A DNA stretch of 64,000 bases from Sellimonas sp963559135 (GTDB lineage: Bacteria > Bacillota > Clostridia > Lachnospirales > Lachnospiraceae): the NCBI GenBank assembly GCA_963559135.1, contig CAUWJP010000008.1, forward strand, positions 1-64,000. The letters are read 5' to 3'. Every line of letters starts with the position of its first letter. The first letter of the stretch is position 1. Of the stretch, positions 1 to 7,647 are shown piece after piece. The notes beneath the pieces were generated by a model. That model was not told where the DNA came from. It saw nothing but the letters and a program-made list of their open reading frames with translations, and did not search any database. The position numbers and the translations under genes were made by a program.

Positions 1-19
1 ACACGCCACTTTTCAGCCA

Positions 20-49
20 TTATTTATCTTTTCTTGACAGCAAACAGAC
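20..49 (-). pseudogene. Displaced 3' end of host rumA
   Basis: The last codons of the recombinase gene spell Val-Cys-Leu-Leu-Ser-Arg-Lys-Asp-Lys-stop. This looks like the normal end of a RumA protein, whose family typically ends shortly after a His-Val-Glu-Thr-Val motif. Joining this stretch to rumA at 43288-43292 gives an uninterrupted gene ending a few codons after that motif. It is read as chromosomal DNA separated from rumA by integration and now used as the end of the recombinase gene. Confidence 0.7.
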
Positions 50-1696
50 CGTCTCAACGGTATTACCTCTTTCCCACAAAACCTTCCTTACCTCCTTGCC
101 GTCAATATAAATCGGGAAGTTAAACTCTATCGACTTCAACGGCATTTCTGACTCCCCATTCGGGTATATCTGAATTTCTTTAATGAGGTATGTGATAAGG
201 CTTTTCTTTTCCTCGTCACTCATTATAGCATATAACTTGCCAAAATTCTGCATGATTTTGTAAACATTGTCCAGAGTGATTGCTTCCATCTCAATGGAGC
301 CTTTTCTTAATTTGGCGTCCTCAATGCGTTCCTCCAACTCCACCATCGTATCATACAGAGCGTCAAGCCTTAACGTCATATCATGGATTTTTCTCTCACG
401 GTATCGGGCATCCGCAGGAAGATTGTCAATCTCATTTTCCAGACGAGCCTTGTTCAAGTCTACTTCTTTCAGTTTGTTTTCATAATTGGAAAGCTCCTTA
501 TCTACCGTACTGGTATCTGTCTGAACACCTATCCGCTTTTCAATCTCTTTAGCAAAATAGGCATCGCTTACCAACTCTTTTACAGCTTCGACTACAAGCG
601 GCTCAATATCAGTTTTCCGTAGGGATGCTTTATAATCACAATGATGACCTCGCTCCTGCTTATTTCTTCCGCATATATAATAGTAGACTTCCTTATATGT
701 GCCGTCTTTGTTTGTCCATGCGTGTTTATTCGTGTACATTGAACTGCCACAAATGGGGCATTTCAAAACGCCAGTCAGAAGATGCGACCTGTCTTTTCCA
801 ACCTTTGACGGCTGCTTAATTCCCGTTGCTTTCCGCTTTGCATGAACTTTCTGCCAGAGTTCCTCGCTGACAATCCCCTCATGCTGTCCGTCCTCTAAAA
901 TATAATCATCGGTATGAACCTGTTTATATTCGTTTTTTGTTCCCTTAACTTTTTCCCTTGTTCTCCTGCCATAAGCAATTTTTCCGCAGTAAACGGGGTT
1001 ATCTAATATCTGCCGTATTAAATGGCTGCTCCATGTTTCTAACTTTCCATTCTGGCGGGGTATTTTCTTTATTCCTTGCAGGTTGAGATATTTTGCGACA
1101 CCGCCAAGTCCTATATCTGAATTTCCGAACTTATCAAAAATAATTCGGATTGCTTCAGCTTCGGTTTCTTCTATCAAAAGCTGATTATCCTTCAGATAAT
1201 ATCCATACGGAGCAAAACCGCCGTTCCAACCGCCCTGTCTTGCTTTTTCCCTGCGTCCGTTCATCGTCTGCTCAATGATATTTTCTCTCTCAATCTCCGC
1301 AACTGCTGACAGAACAGATATTAAGAGCTTTCCGCTTGTCTGGGATGAATCAATCCCTTCCTCTATGCAGATTAAATTTATGCCATAAGACTGCACAAAT
1401 TCTAATGAGTTTAAGATGTCAGCAGCATTTCTCCCAAAACGGGAAAGCTTATAGACCAGAATATACTCTATCTCCAGTCCGTTTTTTATGTCGGAGAGCA
1501 TTTTCTTAAATGCAGGTCGCCCCTCGATTGATTTTCCAGACTTTCCTGCATCCTCATAAATGCCGACAATCTCCATTTCCTCACGGTCTGCAAACCGTTT
1601 TAAGCTGTTTTTCTGACCTTCAAGACTGTATCCGTCAACCTGCATCTCGGTACTTACTCTCGGATACAGAACACATTTCTTTCCTTCTCTGTTCAT
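20..1696 (-). CDS. Large serine recombinase (integrase) of the element
   Basis: Catalyses site-specific integration and excision. The 558-residue protein has an N-terminal resolvase domain with Ser15 in Tyr-Pro-Arg-Val-Ser as probable nucleophile and a Lys-Leu-Ser-Arg-Phe-Gly-Arg-Asn motif near residues 83-90. A recombinase domain follows, then a zinc-ribbon segment (Cys-Pro-Ile-Cys-Gly and later Cys residues) and a coiled coil. The start at 1696 is chosen because GGAGGTGA lies just upstream; the frame stays open further 5' but without a ribosome site. The C-terminus runs through the attachment core, so its last nine residues come from the host rumA remnant. In the excised circle the frame would instead continue into the 112-residue tail now attached to RumA. 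Confidence 0.95.
   Translation of the reverse strand: MNREGKKCVLYPRVSTEMQVDGYSLEGQKNSLKRFADREEMEIVGIYEDAGKSGKSIEGRPAFKKMLSDIKNGLEIEYILVYKLSRFGRNAADILNSLEFVQSYGINLICIEEGIDSSQTSGKLLISVLSAVAEIERENIIEQTMNGRREKARQGGWNGGFAPYGYYLKDNQLLIEETEAEAIRIIFDKFGNSDIGLGGVAKYLNLQGIKKIPRQNGKLETWSSHLIRQILDNPVYCGKIAYGRRTREKVKGTKNEYKQVHTDDYILEDGQHEGIVSEELWQKVHAKRKATGIKQPSKVGKDRSHLLTGVLKCPICGSSMYTNKHAWTNKDGTYKEVYYYICGRNKQERGHHCDYKASLRKTDIEPLVVEAVKELVSDAYFAKEIEKRIGVQTDTSTVDKELSNYENKLKEVDLNKARLENEIDNLPADARYRERKIHDMTLRLDALYDTMVELEERIEDAKLRKGSIEMEAITLDNVYKIMQNFGKLYAIMSDEEKKSLITYLIKEIQIYPNGESEMPLKSIEFNFPIYIDGKEVRKVLWERGNTVETVCLLSRKDK
48..55. other. Left attachment site (attL) core
   Basis: Plus strand reads ACCGTCTC. 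It aligns with ACCGTTTC at the right junction; ACCGT is identical, followed by one mismatch and TC. On the minus strand the core encodes Glu-Thr-Val near the recombinase C-terminus. Serine recombinases cut across a 2-bp core, which should lie within ACCGT. Confidence 0.75.
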
Positions 1697-1746
1697 TCTA
1701 TCACCTCCGATATTTGGGAAAATGTGATATGTAAGGTTGCGTAAAA

Positions 1747-1899
1747 CTACGCAACACAATCCAATTCCTGCAAAACAAATCTTCCATACTTCTCAACAAT
1801 CTGCACCATAGCTTTCATAAAAGTATCGAAGTTTTCGGCTTCATCAACCTTGCTTTCGTGCTGCTGTTCTGCATTTGTGGACGCTTTGACATTTTCCAT
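1747..1899 (-). CDS. Small acidic protein upstream of the recombinase
   Basis: A 50-residue product of unknown function. The start at 1899 is supported by GGAGGT about seven bases upstream; the open frame extends further 5' without such a site. The sequence is acidic, with a Ser/Glu/Gln-rich N-terminal half and an amphipathic C-terminal half (Phe-Met-Lys-Ala-Met-Val-Gln-Ile-Val-Glu). It lies 50 bases upstream of the recombinase and is probably co-transcribed with it. Its size and position would suit a recombination directionality factor or a toxin partner, but no family is recognised, so this is only a suggestion. Confidence 0.6.
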   Translation of the reverse strand: MENVKASTNAEQQHESKVDEAENFDTFMKAMVQIVEKYGRFVLQELDCVA

Positions 1900-1939
1900 T
1901 TGGCTACCTCCGCAAAACAAAGCGGCTGTATGCCCTAAA

Positions 1940-2368
1940 TTATAGAGATACAGCCGCCGCTTGACCAATGTGCAAATCCCTCTGTTTCCTCTGATTTGCA
2001 CATTTCCTTTCGAGTTTGTTATTGAGTGAAATACTAATGGCAAGAGCCTTATCAACTCTTGCCATTATGTTATCGGGCATCATTCCCATATACTGTTTTA
2101 ACCTCCGCTTATCAATCGTCCGTATCTGCTCAAGCAGAATGATTGAATCTTTGTCGAGCTTATCAAAATCTGTTACCTCGGTGTGTGTCGGGAGCTTCGC
2201 TTTCGTGTGTGTACGGCTCGTTATCGGAGCAATAATAACTGTCGGGCTGTGCCTGTTTCCCGTATTGTTGGAGATAACAAGAACAGGTCTTGTGCCGCCC
2301 TGTTCCGAGCCGATAACAGGATTAAGCTCTGCATAATAAATGTCGCCACGCTTAACAATTCTTTCCAT
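1940..2368 (-). CDS. MazF/PemK-family endoribonuclease toxin
   Basis: A 142-residue type II toxin of the PemK/MazF fold, which cleaves mRNA at short sequences. Family marks are Arg-Gly-Asp-Ile-Tyr near the N-terminus, Gly-Ser-Glu-Gln-Gly-Gly-Thr-Arg-Pro-Val-Leu-Val-Ile-Ser, and Ile-Ile-Ala-Pro-Ile-Thr-Ser. The C-terminal 30 residues are basic and go beyond the usual domain. The start at 2368 follows GGGAGG; an earlier in-frame codon at 2386 overlaps that site. No recognisable antitoxin sits upstream, where the 600 bases hold no clear gene. The 50-residue protein downstream is the only nearby candidate partner. It could also act as a stability or regulatory factor of the element. Confidence 0.88.
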   Translation of the reverse strand: MERIVKRGDIYYAELNPVIGSEQGGTRPVLVISNNTGNRHSPTVIIAPITSRTHTKAKLPTHTEVTDFDKLDKDSIILLEQIRTIDKRRLKQYMGMMPDNIMARVDKALAISISLNNKLERKCANQRKQRDLHIGQAAAVSL

Positions 2369-2972
2369 AAGTGTCTGACCTCCCATCAGAATTTAGGCAG
2401 GCGTGACCTGCCTATGTAACAGCCAGACACAAGGAAGTAATTAAGGTCGGGAGAGCATTAACAAAATCTCTGTTCTTATGACCGCCTTATATCTGGCTTT
2501 ATGATAGGAGCATCTCTATTTGTCCTCGACACCCCGAAATGCAGGTGCGTCCGTAAACGCAGGGAAGTCGCCAAACGGTCAGCAGCGAACTGACGCCACG
2601 GGAGTTCCACCCCAACTGTCGGTCTGACAGAGCCGCCCTCATTGCCTGCGACGGGTTGGATACCGTTCGGGCTGTGACTGGACGGGAGTACCATTGTTCT
2701 CTTTGCGGGTCATGGCGAAATCGGGAGCTGCCCGATATTTTCAGTCGGTAAAGTTAGGCTCACCACCACCTTTCTGTCGCTCGCTGCCGCTTGGCAGGTC
2801 TTGGCGTACCGCTGCACACGCTTATGCTCATCACAATCACAAAGAGGAAGTATTTGGCGAATGAGTATTCGGTTGTCAAGGAACAAGCCCGTTTTCGCCA
2901 CACAAAAGAAAACGGGGCGAAGGTTTTTACGCCTTACACCCCATAGTCCTTGAGAAACCTTTATTTTCCCCT
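2369..2972. other. Gene-less GC-rich stretch with inverted repeats
   Basis: No open frame here has both a ribosome site and coding character. Visible structures are ATCGGG/CCCGAT around 2725-2741 and a nine-base stem CCCGTTTTC/GAAAACGGG at 2888-2896 and 2908-2916 with an 11-base loop. Base composition is richer in G+C than the neighbouring cargo. A conserved non-coding RNA, a regulatory leader for the toxin and recombinase genes, or a decayed gene would all fit. Confidence 0.5.
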
Positions 2973-3401
2973 CTACTCAAAAAACTTTTTTAATTTTTCT
3001 TTGAGCCTGTCCATTCGCCTGTAAACCGCTTTCTCTGTAACACCCAGATACGATGCGATTTCACGGGTAGAAAAGCCATGTATCTTCATCAAGGCAATTT
3101 GCAGGGTCAGCTTGTCCACCTTAATCAAAACCTGATAGAGCTTCTGATTTTCAATATTGTCCAGAAAATCCTCAACTGTTTTTACTTCGGGCTGTGCCGT
3201 GTCCTCGGCAAATTCCTCAAGATATGTACTCGCATCCTGCAACCTGCGGTAAAACTTCCTGTCAGAATTAAAGACCGCCCAATCGTAAATACGGAGTTTT
3301 TCGATGGTGTCCTCGCTGACACCTAAGCTCCGCAGTTTCTTTTCCTCAGCTTCTTTCCAGAGCCGCCATTTCTTTTCTTCTCTGCCATAATTGAATGACA
3401 T
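2973..3401 (-). CDS. Sigma-70 region-4-like DNA-binding protein
   Basis: A 142-residue protein. The C-terminal third resembles sigma factor region 4: a helix-turn-helix with Phe-Ser-Thr-Arg-Glu-Ile-Ala-Ser-Tyr-Leu-Gly-Val-Thr-Glu-Lys-Ala-Val, then a basic Arg-Met-Asp-Arg-Leu-Lys-Glu-Lys stretch. The N-terminal part is rich in Lys, Glu and Trp and does not show a clear region 2. Such small sigma-like proteins are common in Clostridial elements and probably control element promoters. The start at 3401 follows GGAGGTCAAGAGA; a 36-codon 5' extension has no such site. An inverted repeat that reaches into the ribosome site (3413-3445) suggests translational control. Confidence 0.75.
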   Translation of the reverse strand: MSFNYGREEKKWRLWKEAEEKKLRSLGVSEDTIEKLRIYDWAVFNSDRKFYRRLQDASTYLEEFAEDTAQPEVKTVEDFLDNIENQKLYQVLIKVDKLTLQIALMKIHGFSTREIASYLGVTEKAVYRRMDRLKEKLKKFFE

Positions 3402-3412
3402 TCTCTTGACCT

Positions 3413-3445
3413 CCAATCTGAAATTTTTTGAAAAATCCAGATTGG
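3413..3445 (-). promoter_or_regulatory. Inverted repeat next to the sigma-like gene's ribosome site
   Basis: CCAATCTG (3413-3420) and CAGATTGG (3438-3445) are perfect inverted repeats with an A/T-rich 17-base loop. The final GG of the minus-strand repeat belongs to the Shine-Dalgarno GGAGG, so folding could hide the ribosome site. It could equally be a protein-binding operator. Confidence 0.45.
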
Positions 3446-3852
3446 TCGGCGGGGAACGGCATCTTACGCCGCAAAAATGCTTTTGACGGCGTTCTGCAAA
3501 AAACGACAAAAGAAAAACCGCAAAGGCTGTAACACCTTCACGGTTATAGGAGATTAAACTTCTTTTGAGTAGAAATTTGGCATCTACTTTGAGGGTATAA
3601 GAGTTCCATGCACAAGTGAGAATTTTTTTAACAGGTTATCCTCGCTTATCCATGAAGCTATGTATGTAGCTGCTGCTTCGGATAAGCAGCAGGGCGGCGG
3701 TCTTAGACCAACGCATAAAAAATCCCTCCAAACTCAAAAACGTGTCTGGAGAGATGTGTTGTTTACGCTTTATTTAGGCATGGCAATACAGCCCACCAGA
3801 AAACTCCGTTTTTTTATTCGGTGGGCTTGTCCTGCCTATGGTATATAAAAAG

Positions 3853-3896
3853 AGAGCCGACAAACTGTGATTTCATTTCACAAGTTCATCGGCTCT
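3853..3896. terminator. Probable terminator between cargo and sigma-like gene
   Basis: AGAGCCGA at one end pairs with TCGGCTCT at the other, and the stem continues with small bulges (AACT/AGTT, GTGA/TCAC). It lies directly downstream of the four-span membrane protein gene. No strong U-run is present in the minus direction, so efficiency is uncertain. Confidence 0.5.
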
Positions 3897-3925
3897 GCGT
3901 CTATGCGTCTGGCTCTCTGATGATG

Positions 3926-4408
3926 TTAAAATGCTGTTAGTATCGCTCCGTCAATGACCGCAATAATCAAAAAGGCGGCAATTCCTTTTAGAAACGAAAC
4001 AAAGTGTTTTTTCGGGTTGGAATACAATTCCTTTCGGTTTTTTGTGCCTGTAAAGCGTACCCTTTTAGAATTTCTCCACCACAACATATCAATGACAAGA
4101 AAATCAAAAGCGTTAAGGCTTTGTCCTAAAATCAGCAGATTTATAAAATTAACCCTAAATCCGTCCTCTTTCACGAACAAGCCGAAAATAAAGAGGACAA
4201 TGCCAAAAACAACAATATTTGATACAAGTGACACAAACGGCGAAGCTGTCTTGATTTTGGATTGCAGCGCAGGATTTTTCTTTACCATTTCCTGCACTTC
4301 ATCGGGATAAGAAGCATAGCTTTTGATATTTTTATCATCGCTCCCTGTGTTTAAGTAGCATATTCCCCAAAACAGAATACACAAAATAACTAATTCAACT
4401 ATCAGCAT
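3926..4408 (-). CDS. Four-span membrane protein, unknown function
   Basis: A 160-residue hydrophobic protein. Predicted membrane segments lie at about residues 2-20, 58-82, 88-110 and 138-158, with a charged loop containing Arg-Lys-Glu-Leu-Tyr-Ser-Asn-Pro-Lys-Lys-His before the last span. GGAGGAAG lies 9-10 bases before the ATG. It is the last gene of the AT-rich cargo block, 54 bases downstream of the polyferredoxin gene and probably in the same transcript. I recognise no characterised family. Confidence 0.65.
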   Translation of the reverse strand: MLIVELVILCILFWGICYLNTGSDDKNIKSYASYPDEVQEMVKKNPALQSKIKTASPFVSLVSNIVVFGIVLFIFGLFVKEDGFRVNFINLLILGQSLNAFDFLVIDMLWWRNSKRVRFTGTKNRKELYSNPKKHFVSFLKGIAAFLIIAVIDGAILTAF

Positions 4409-4462
4409 ATTATCTACTTCCTCCGACTTTTCTTTGTATATACCATCCCGATAAAGAGGAAT

Positions 4463-5281
4463 TTATAATGCATCTCTCGGACAATTCTTCACGCATTCAA
4501 AACAAAGAATACATTCCGTACCGTTTTTTCGTTTTCTGGAATTATCTGTAACATCTACTTCCATAGGACACACATTTTTACATTTACCGCATGAAACACA
4601 TTTGCTTTTATCACATTTAATTCGGAGCAGCGAAAAATAACTCATAGGTTTTAAGAATATAGTGATAGGACATATGTATTTGCAAAATGCACGATTATCC
4701 TTAAAGACAAAAGCCAATATTATCCCAACTACATAGTATATGGCATTTCCAATGATAAACGCCCAAAACATAATCCTCTCAATGTTACCGATATGAGCAA
4801 GAAATAGTGCCGAAACAAATATAAGAGAAATTGCAAATGTTATATACCTTATCCACCCAATCTTTTCCCGTGGTGTTTTGGAAACTTTATACGGAAGAAA
4901 ATCAAGCACCATTGCCGTCCAGCAGGCATACCCACACCAACCTCTGCCAAAAAGCAATGGTCCAAAAATTTTTGCCACCGCATAATGAATTGTTGCGGCT
5001 TCAAATACCCCTGTAAAAAGATAATACCAAAATCCCTCAATCTGCATATTTTCACCGCAAATAAAGCCCAAATACACCAACATATAAAGTCCGACTAAAA
5101 GCTGTGCAACTCTGCGGGCATATTTGTATTTTTTGATATAAAGAAATATCCCGAAAAAAATTGATATTCCAATATAGCTAAAATTAAAAAGGTAAAATAT
5201 ATTGTCCTGTGTCAGCCATAATGTTACTGCAACAGTCATAAATATTCCCAATACACCAAGCGGTAGAAAATACTTTTTCAT
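4463..5281 (-). CDS. NapH-like membrane polyferredoxin
   Basis: A 272-residue membrane iron-sulfur protein of the NapH/NosR/RdxA type, which passes electrons from the membrane to redox partners. About five or six hydrophobic segments come first, with the family motifs Gly-Arg-Gly-Trp-Cys-Gly-Tyr-Ala-Cys-Trp and Cys-Lys-Tyr-Ile-Cys-Pro in loops. Two [4Fe-4S] sets follow near the C-terminus: Cys-Val-Ser-Cys-Gly-Lys-Cys-Lys-Asn-Val-Cys-Pro and Cys-Ile-Leu-Cys-Phe-Glu-Cys-Val-Lys-Asn-Cys-Pro. The start at 5281 follows GGAGG; a codon six residues upstream overlaps that site. There is no reductase or periplasmic partner nearby, so the substrate is unknown. Its base composition is clearly AT-richer than the conjugation genes, which suggests separate acquisition. 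Confidence 0.85.
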   Translation of the reverse strand: MKKYFLPLGVLGIFMTVAVTLWLTQDNIFYLFNFSYIGISIFFGIFLYIKKYKYARRVAQLLVGLYMLVYLGFICGENMQIEGFWYYLFTGVFEAATIHYAVAKIFGPLLFGRGWCGYACWTAMVLDFLPYKVSKTPREKIGWIRYITFAISLIFVSALFLAHIGNIERIMFWAFIIGNAIYYVVGIILAFVFKDNRAFCKYICPITIFLKPMSYFSLLRIKCDKSKCVSCGKCKNVCPMEVDVTDNSRKRKNGTECILCFECVKNCPRDAL

Positions 5282-5339
5282 TTTATTCCTCCAATCCACA
5301 AACTGAAATTTTGCGGCCTATATATTTGCATTTATCTCT

Positions 5340-5384
5340 TTAAGAATTGCTAGGTCTATCCGTAACCACATGATATACTTTCAT
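5340..5384 (-). pseudogene. Possible 14-codon remnant of a DUF2441-like gene
   Basis: The start codon is preceded by AGAGAGG. The peptide begins Met-Lys-Val-Tyr-His-Val-Val-Thr-Asp-Arg-Pro, which from memory resembles the N-terminus of DUF2441-type proteins, and then stops after 14 residues. It lies just upstream of the polyferredoxin gene. It may be a truncated gene, a leader peptide or chance. Confidence 0.2.
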
Positions 5385-5455
5385 AACAATACCTCTCTTA
5401 CAAACCCCGATTTTTCGCTCTCTCAACTCCCCGGCAAGCGGAAGTTTTATCATGG

Positions 5456-6058
5456 TTATTTCTTGGTAATAACTGCAATAGCGCAAGGCATTTTACCCTC
5501 AACAATAGAATATTTCACATCTTTATATCCTGCTTTTTCAAAAAACTGCTGATATGTTTTGTATGTAAACTGACGTTTAAATCCTGCTCCCGCTTTTTCT
5601 ACTGCTTTCACAAATATACTCGGTTTGCCATTATTTTCTTTATTTACATAGGTTGGAATGATGATCTGTCCGCCGAACCTACATACTCTCTCCAATTCCT
5701 TTAATGCCCTGTAGGGTTCATCCACTAAATGAATTACATTTCCCGCCACAACTTTATCAAATGTATTGCTTTCATAGTTTAATTGCATTATATCGTTCTG
5801 GGCATACTCTATATTCGTTGATTCCTTGCACTTCTTCCTCGCCTGTTTTAACATTTCCGCCGAAAAATCTGTTGCAATTAACGTCTGACACTTTTTGGCT
5901 ATATGTTTACTGAGCATACCTGTCCCACAAGCACATTCAAGTACATAATCATTCTGTGACATCAGCTTTGCCACTTCAATACAGAGTTTTTTGTTGACTT
6001 TACCATTATATATATTTTCAAAAAGATCATATACTCGTGCTGCTCTATCCCAAAACAT
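5456..6058 (-). CDS. Class I SAM-dependent methyltransferase
   Basis: A 200-residue protein of the UbiE/Methyltransf_11 type. The SAM-binding motif Glu-Cys-Ala-Cys-Gly-Thr-Gly-Met-Leu lies near residues 42-50, followed by an acidic residue in Ala-Thr-Asp-Phe-Ser-Ala-Glu-Met-Leu and the Phe-Asp-Lys-Val-Val-Ala-Gly-Asn strand. The substrate is not shown by sequence; small-molecule methylation is usual for this group. The ATG at 6058 has GGAGG nine bases upstream and is preferred to a TTG directly before it. It is AT-rich like the polyferredoxin gene about 175 bases downstream. Confidence 0.85.
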   Translation of the reverse strand: MFWDRAARVYDLFENIYNGKVNKKLCIEVAKLMSQNDYVLECACGTGMLSKHIAKKCQTLIATDFSAEMLKQARKKCKESTNIEYAQNDIMQLNYESNTFDKVVAGNVIHLVDEPYRALKELERVCRFGGQIIIPTYVNKENNGKPSIFVKAVEKAGAGFKRQFTYKTYQQFFEKAGYKDVKYSIVEGKMPCAIAVITKK

Positions 6059-6104
6059 CAATATCCACCTCCAGCATATCCCGATTTGTCACTTTGTTAT
6101 TCAG

Positions 6105-6299
6105 TTATGTGCTTTTTGCTCCAAATCCTTTAATAACTGTTACCTGTAAATCCTTTGCGTCAATCAAACTTTCCTGTCTGCACTTCGGGCAGTAGAGAGG
6201 AAAGTTTTTTAATTCTGTATCTTCCCGTATCTGTAATCTTGTTTTATTTCCGCAGACAGGGCAGCGTATCCATTCACTACTCACCATAAAAATCCTCAT
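6105..6299 (-). CDS. Cysteine-rich KTR-domain protein
   Basis: A 64-residue zinc-ribbon-like protein with Cys-Pro-Val-Cys-Gly-Asn-Lys-Thr-Arg and a second pair Tyr-Cys-Pro-Lys-Cys-Arg, the marks of the small KTR proteins found in Clostridial mobile elements. The start is uncertain: an ATG at 6299 directly follows the stop of the upstream gene, and a second in-frame ATG at 6287 follows AGGA. It is the last gene of the DUF4097 regulator, CPBP, DUF2975 and KTR series and is probably translationally coupled. Function is unknown; nucleic acid or metal binding is plausible. Confidence 0.75.
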   Translation of the reverse strand: MRIFMVSSEWIRCPVCGNKTRLQIREDTELKNFPLYCPKCRQESLIDAKDLQVTVIKGFGAKST

Positions 6300-6300
6300 T

Positions 6301-6822
6301 CTATTTCCTTTTATTTTTCTGCTCCAGTTCCGCACCATAACGGACAACCATAGAAAGTAAAATCAGGCAGATGCCAAGCGTAATACTGCCTGCATCATCA
6401 AACCTGTTCCATTCTGCCAGACCGATATTTTCGTAGATGCCGTCTATCACTGACATAGATATAATAGATATTGCAATCTCTATAATTCCAAGCTGCTTTA
6501 TCCTATCTGCACCTGCGTTTGTAAACGGCGTACCCTCTTTCAACTCCGCTGTAAAATAGCGATAGGCAAATGCCGTGAGGATGCCGCCAGACAGCAAAGA
6601 GATTGCCGCAGCAGCTAAAATCCCTACAAGCTGCCCTTTGCTCATTTCAGCCGTAACCGACAGGAAATTGAGAAACTGGTTTTCCATATTTAACACATCT
6701 GATGCCACAAGAGTTGCCCCGATGGACGCTAAAACCACTCCTACAATGGCAAATATCAGAATAATTTTTGAGAGTATCTGCAACACCCTCATGCCTTTTT
6801 GGATTTTCTCTAAATTGCTCAT
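6301..6822 (-). CDS. DUF2975-like membrane protein
   Basis: A 173-residue protein with four hydrophobic segments at about residues 17-40, 66-90, 110-130 and 145-162. A loop contains Lys-Glu-Gly-Thr-Pro-Phe-Thr, typical of DUF2975 proteins, where a membrane domain is often paired with an XRE regulator. Its start overlaps the stop of the CPBP gene by four bases, indicating coupled translation. The role is unknown; stress- or antimicrobial-related operons often carry this combination. Confidence 0.75.
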   Translation of the reverse strand: MSNLEKIQKGMRVLQILSKIILIFAIVGVVLASIGATLVASDVLNMENQFLNFLSVTAEMSKGQLVGILAAAAISLLSGGILTAFAYRYFTAELKEGTPFTNAGADRIKQLGIIEIAISIISMSVIDGIYENIGLAEWNRFDDAGSITLGICLILLSMVVRYGAELEQKNKRK

Positions 6823-7643
6823 TCTTTACTTTTCCTTTCTTCGCTATTATTCTTTTCCAAAGGCTTTTCAGCAGTCTTATTCCTTACAAGCACGGCAATC
6901 GGCGTGATTACCAGATACAGAACGGTCAAAATCACAAAGAACCCTATATCCGCATCCAAAAACACATAAACGATATTAAAGCCAAAGTGCAGCAATACCG
7001 AATAGAGCAGGTTATTATGCCGTTCCAGAAAAATGTTCATCAGGACCGTAATGGATGTAATCACAACGATATTGGAAATGACATAGGGAATTGCCCTCCA
7101 GTCAGTAAACTCCGAGTCCACCACCCAAAGCAAAGTATGCCAGAAGCACCATACCAAGCCCTGGCAGACAGAGGATTTCAAAAAGCCATACTTTTTATGA
7201 AATTCCTCCCGCATAAAGCCACGCCATCCTAATTCCTCCCCTGTCGGTCCCGAAGTCAGGGAGAGGAAGATACTAAGCGGCAATGCTGTCGTTCCCAGAT
7301 TGATGTAGGACAGCATTGGCTTTCCCGTCATAATGGAATAGAGAAACAACGACAACACGCTGATGCCAAAAGTAAAGGCAAAGGAGAGCAGCAACGGAAG
7401 CAGCTTTACTTTCCCAGAAAAGCACCGCTTCACAAAAGCCGTCCTTGTTTCATATGGTCTGAAATACCTCCATCCAATCAAAAGCAGATAGGTCGGCGAC
7501 CATGCGATAAGGTTTCGGACAACCCACATGATGACAGGCGGCGCATGAAAGACAAGGCTTGCCGAGCCTGCTACAAAAATAATAAGCATCCAGACCAGAA
7601 TATAGGAGCTGATGATATATTTCTTCAGATAATTTGTTTTCAT
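6819..7643 (-). CDS. CPBP-family intramembrane protease
   Basis: A 274-residue CAAX-protease/bacteriocin-immunity (CPBP, Abi) protein with about eight membrane spans. Conserved motifs are Gly-Glu-Glu-Leu-Gly-Trp-Arg-Gly near residue 140, Phe-Trp-His downstream, and His-Phe-Gly-Phe-Asn near the last spans; these carry the presumed catalytic Glu and His residues. In Firmicutes such proteins mostly act in self-immunity against bacteriocins or in protein processing. The ATG at 7643 follows GGAG, and the gene starts four bases after the stop of the upstream regulator, so the two form one operon. Confidence 0.85.
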   Translation of the reverse strand: MKTNYLKKYIISSYILVWMLIIFVAGSASLVFHAPPVIMWVVRNLIAWSPTYLLLIGWRYFRPYETRTAFVKRCFSGKVKLLPLLLSFAFTFGISVLSLFLYSIMTGKPMLSYINLGTTALPLSIFLSLTSGPTGEELGWRGFMREEFHKKYGFLKSSVCQGLVWCFWHTLLWVVDSEFTDWRAIPYVISNIVVITSITVLMNIFLERHNNLLYSVLLHFGFNIVYVFLDADIGFFVILTVLYLVITPIAVLVRNKTAEKPLEKNNSEERKSKE

Positions 7644-7647
7644 TCCA

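Larger units (their letters stand above)
3402..3925. other. Gene-less stretch with four hairpins
   Basis: No supported gene. It holds the inverted repeat next to the sigma-like start (3413-3445), a nine-base-pair hairpin CTGCTGCTT/AAGCAGCAG at 3670-3692, a stem AGCCCACC/GGTGGGCT at 3790-3827, and a long imperfect hairpin at 3853-3896. It separates recombinase-side genes from cargo and probably contains the promoter of the sigma-like gene, although no convincing -35/-10 pair was found. Confidence 0.5.

Noticed and set aside
2476..2901. Two open frames on the minus strand between the toxin and sigma-like genes
   Set aside because: No ribosome sites, odd composition (Arg/Pro/Ser-rich), and the frames cross the hairpins; treated as chance.
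3660..3848. Open frame on the plus strand
   Set aside because: Covers two hairpins and a terminator-like region; no ribosome site and no protein character.
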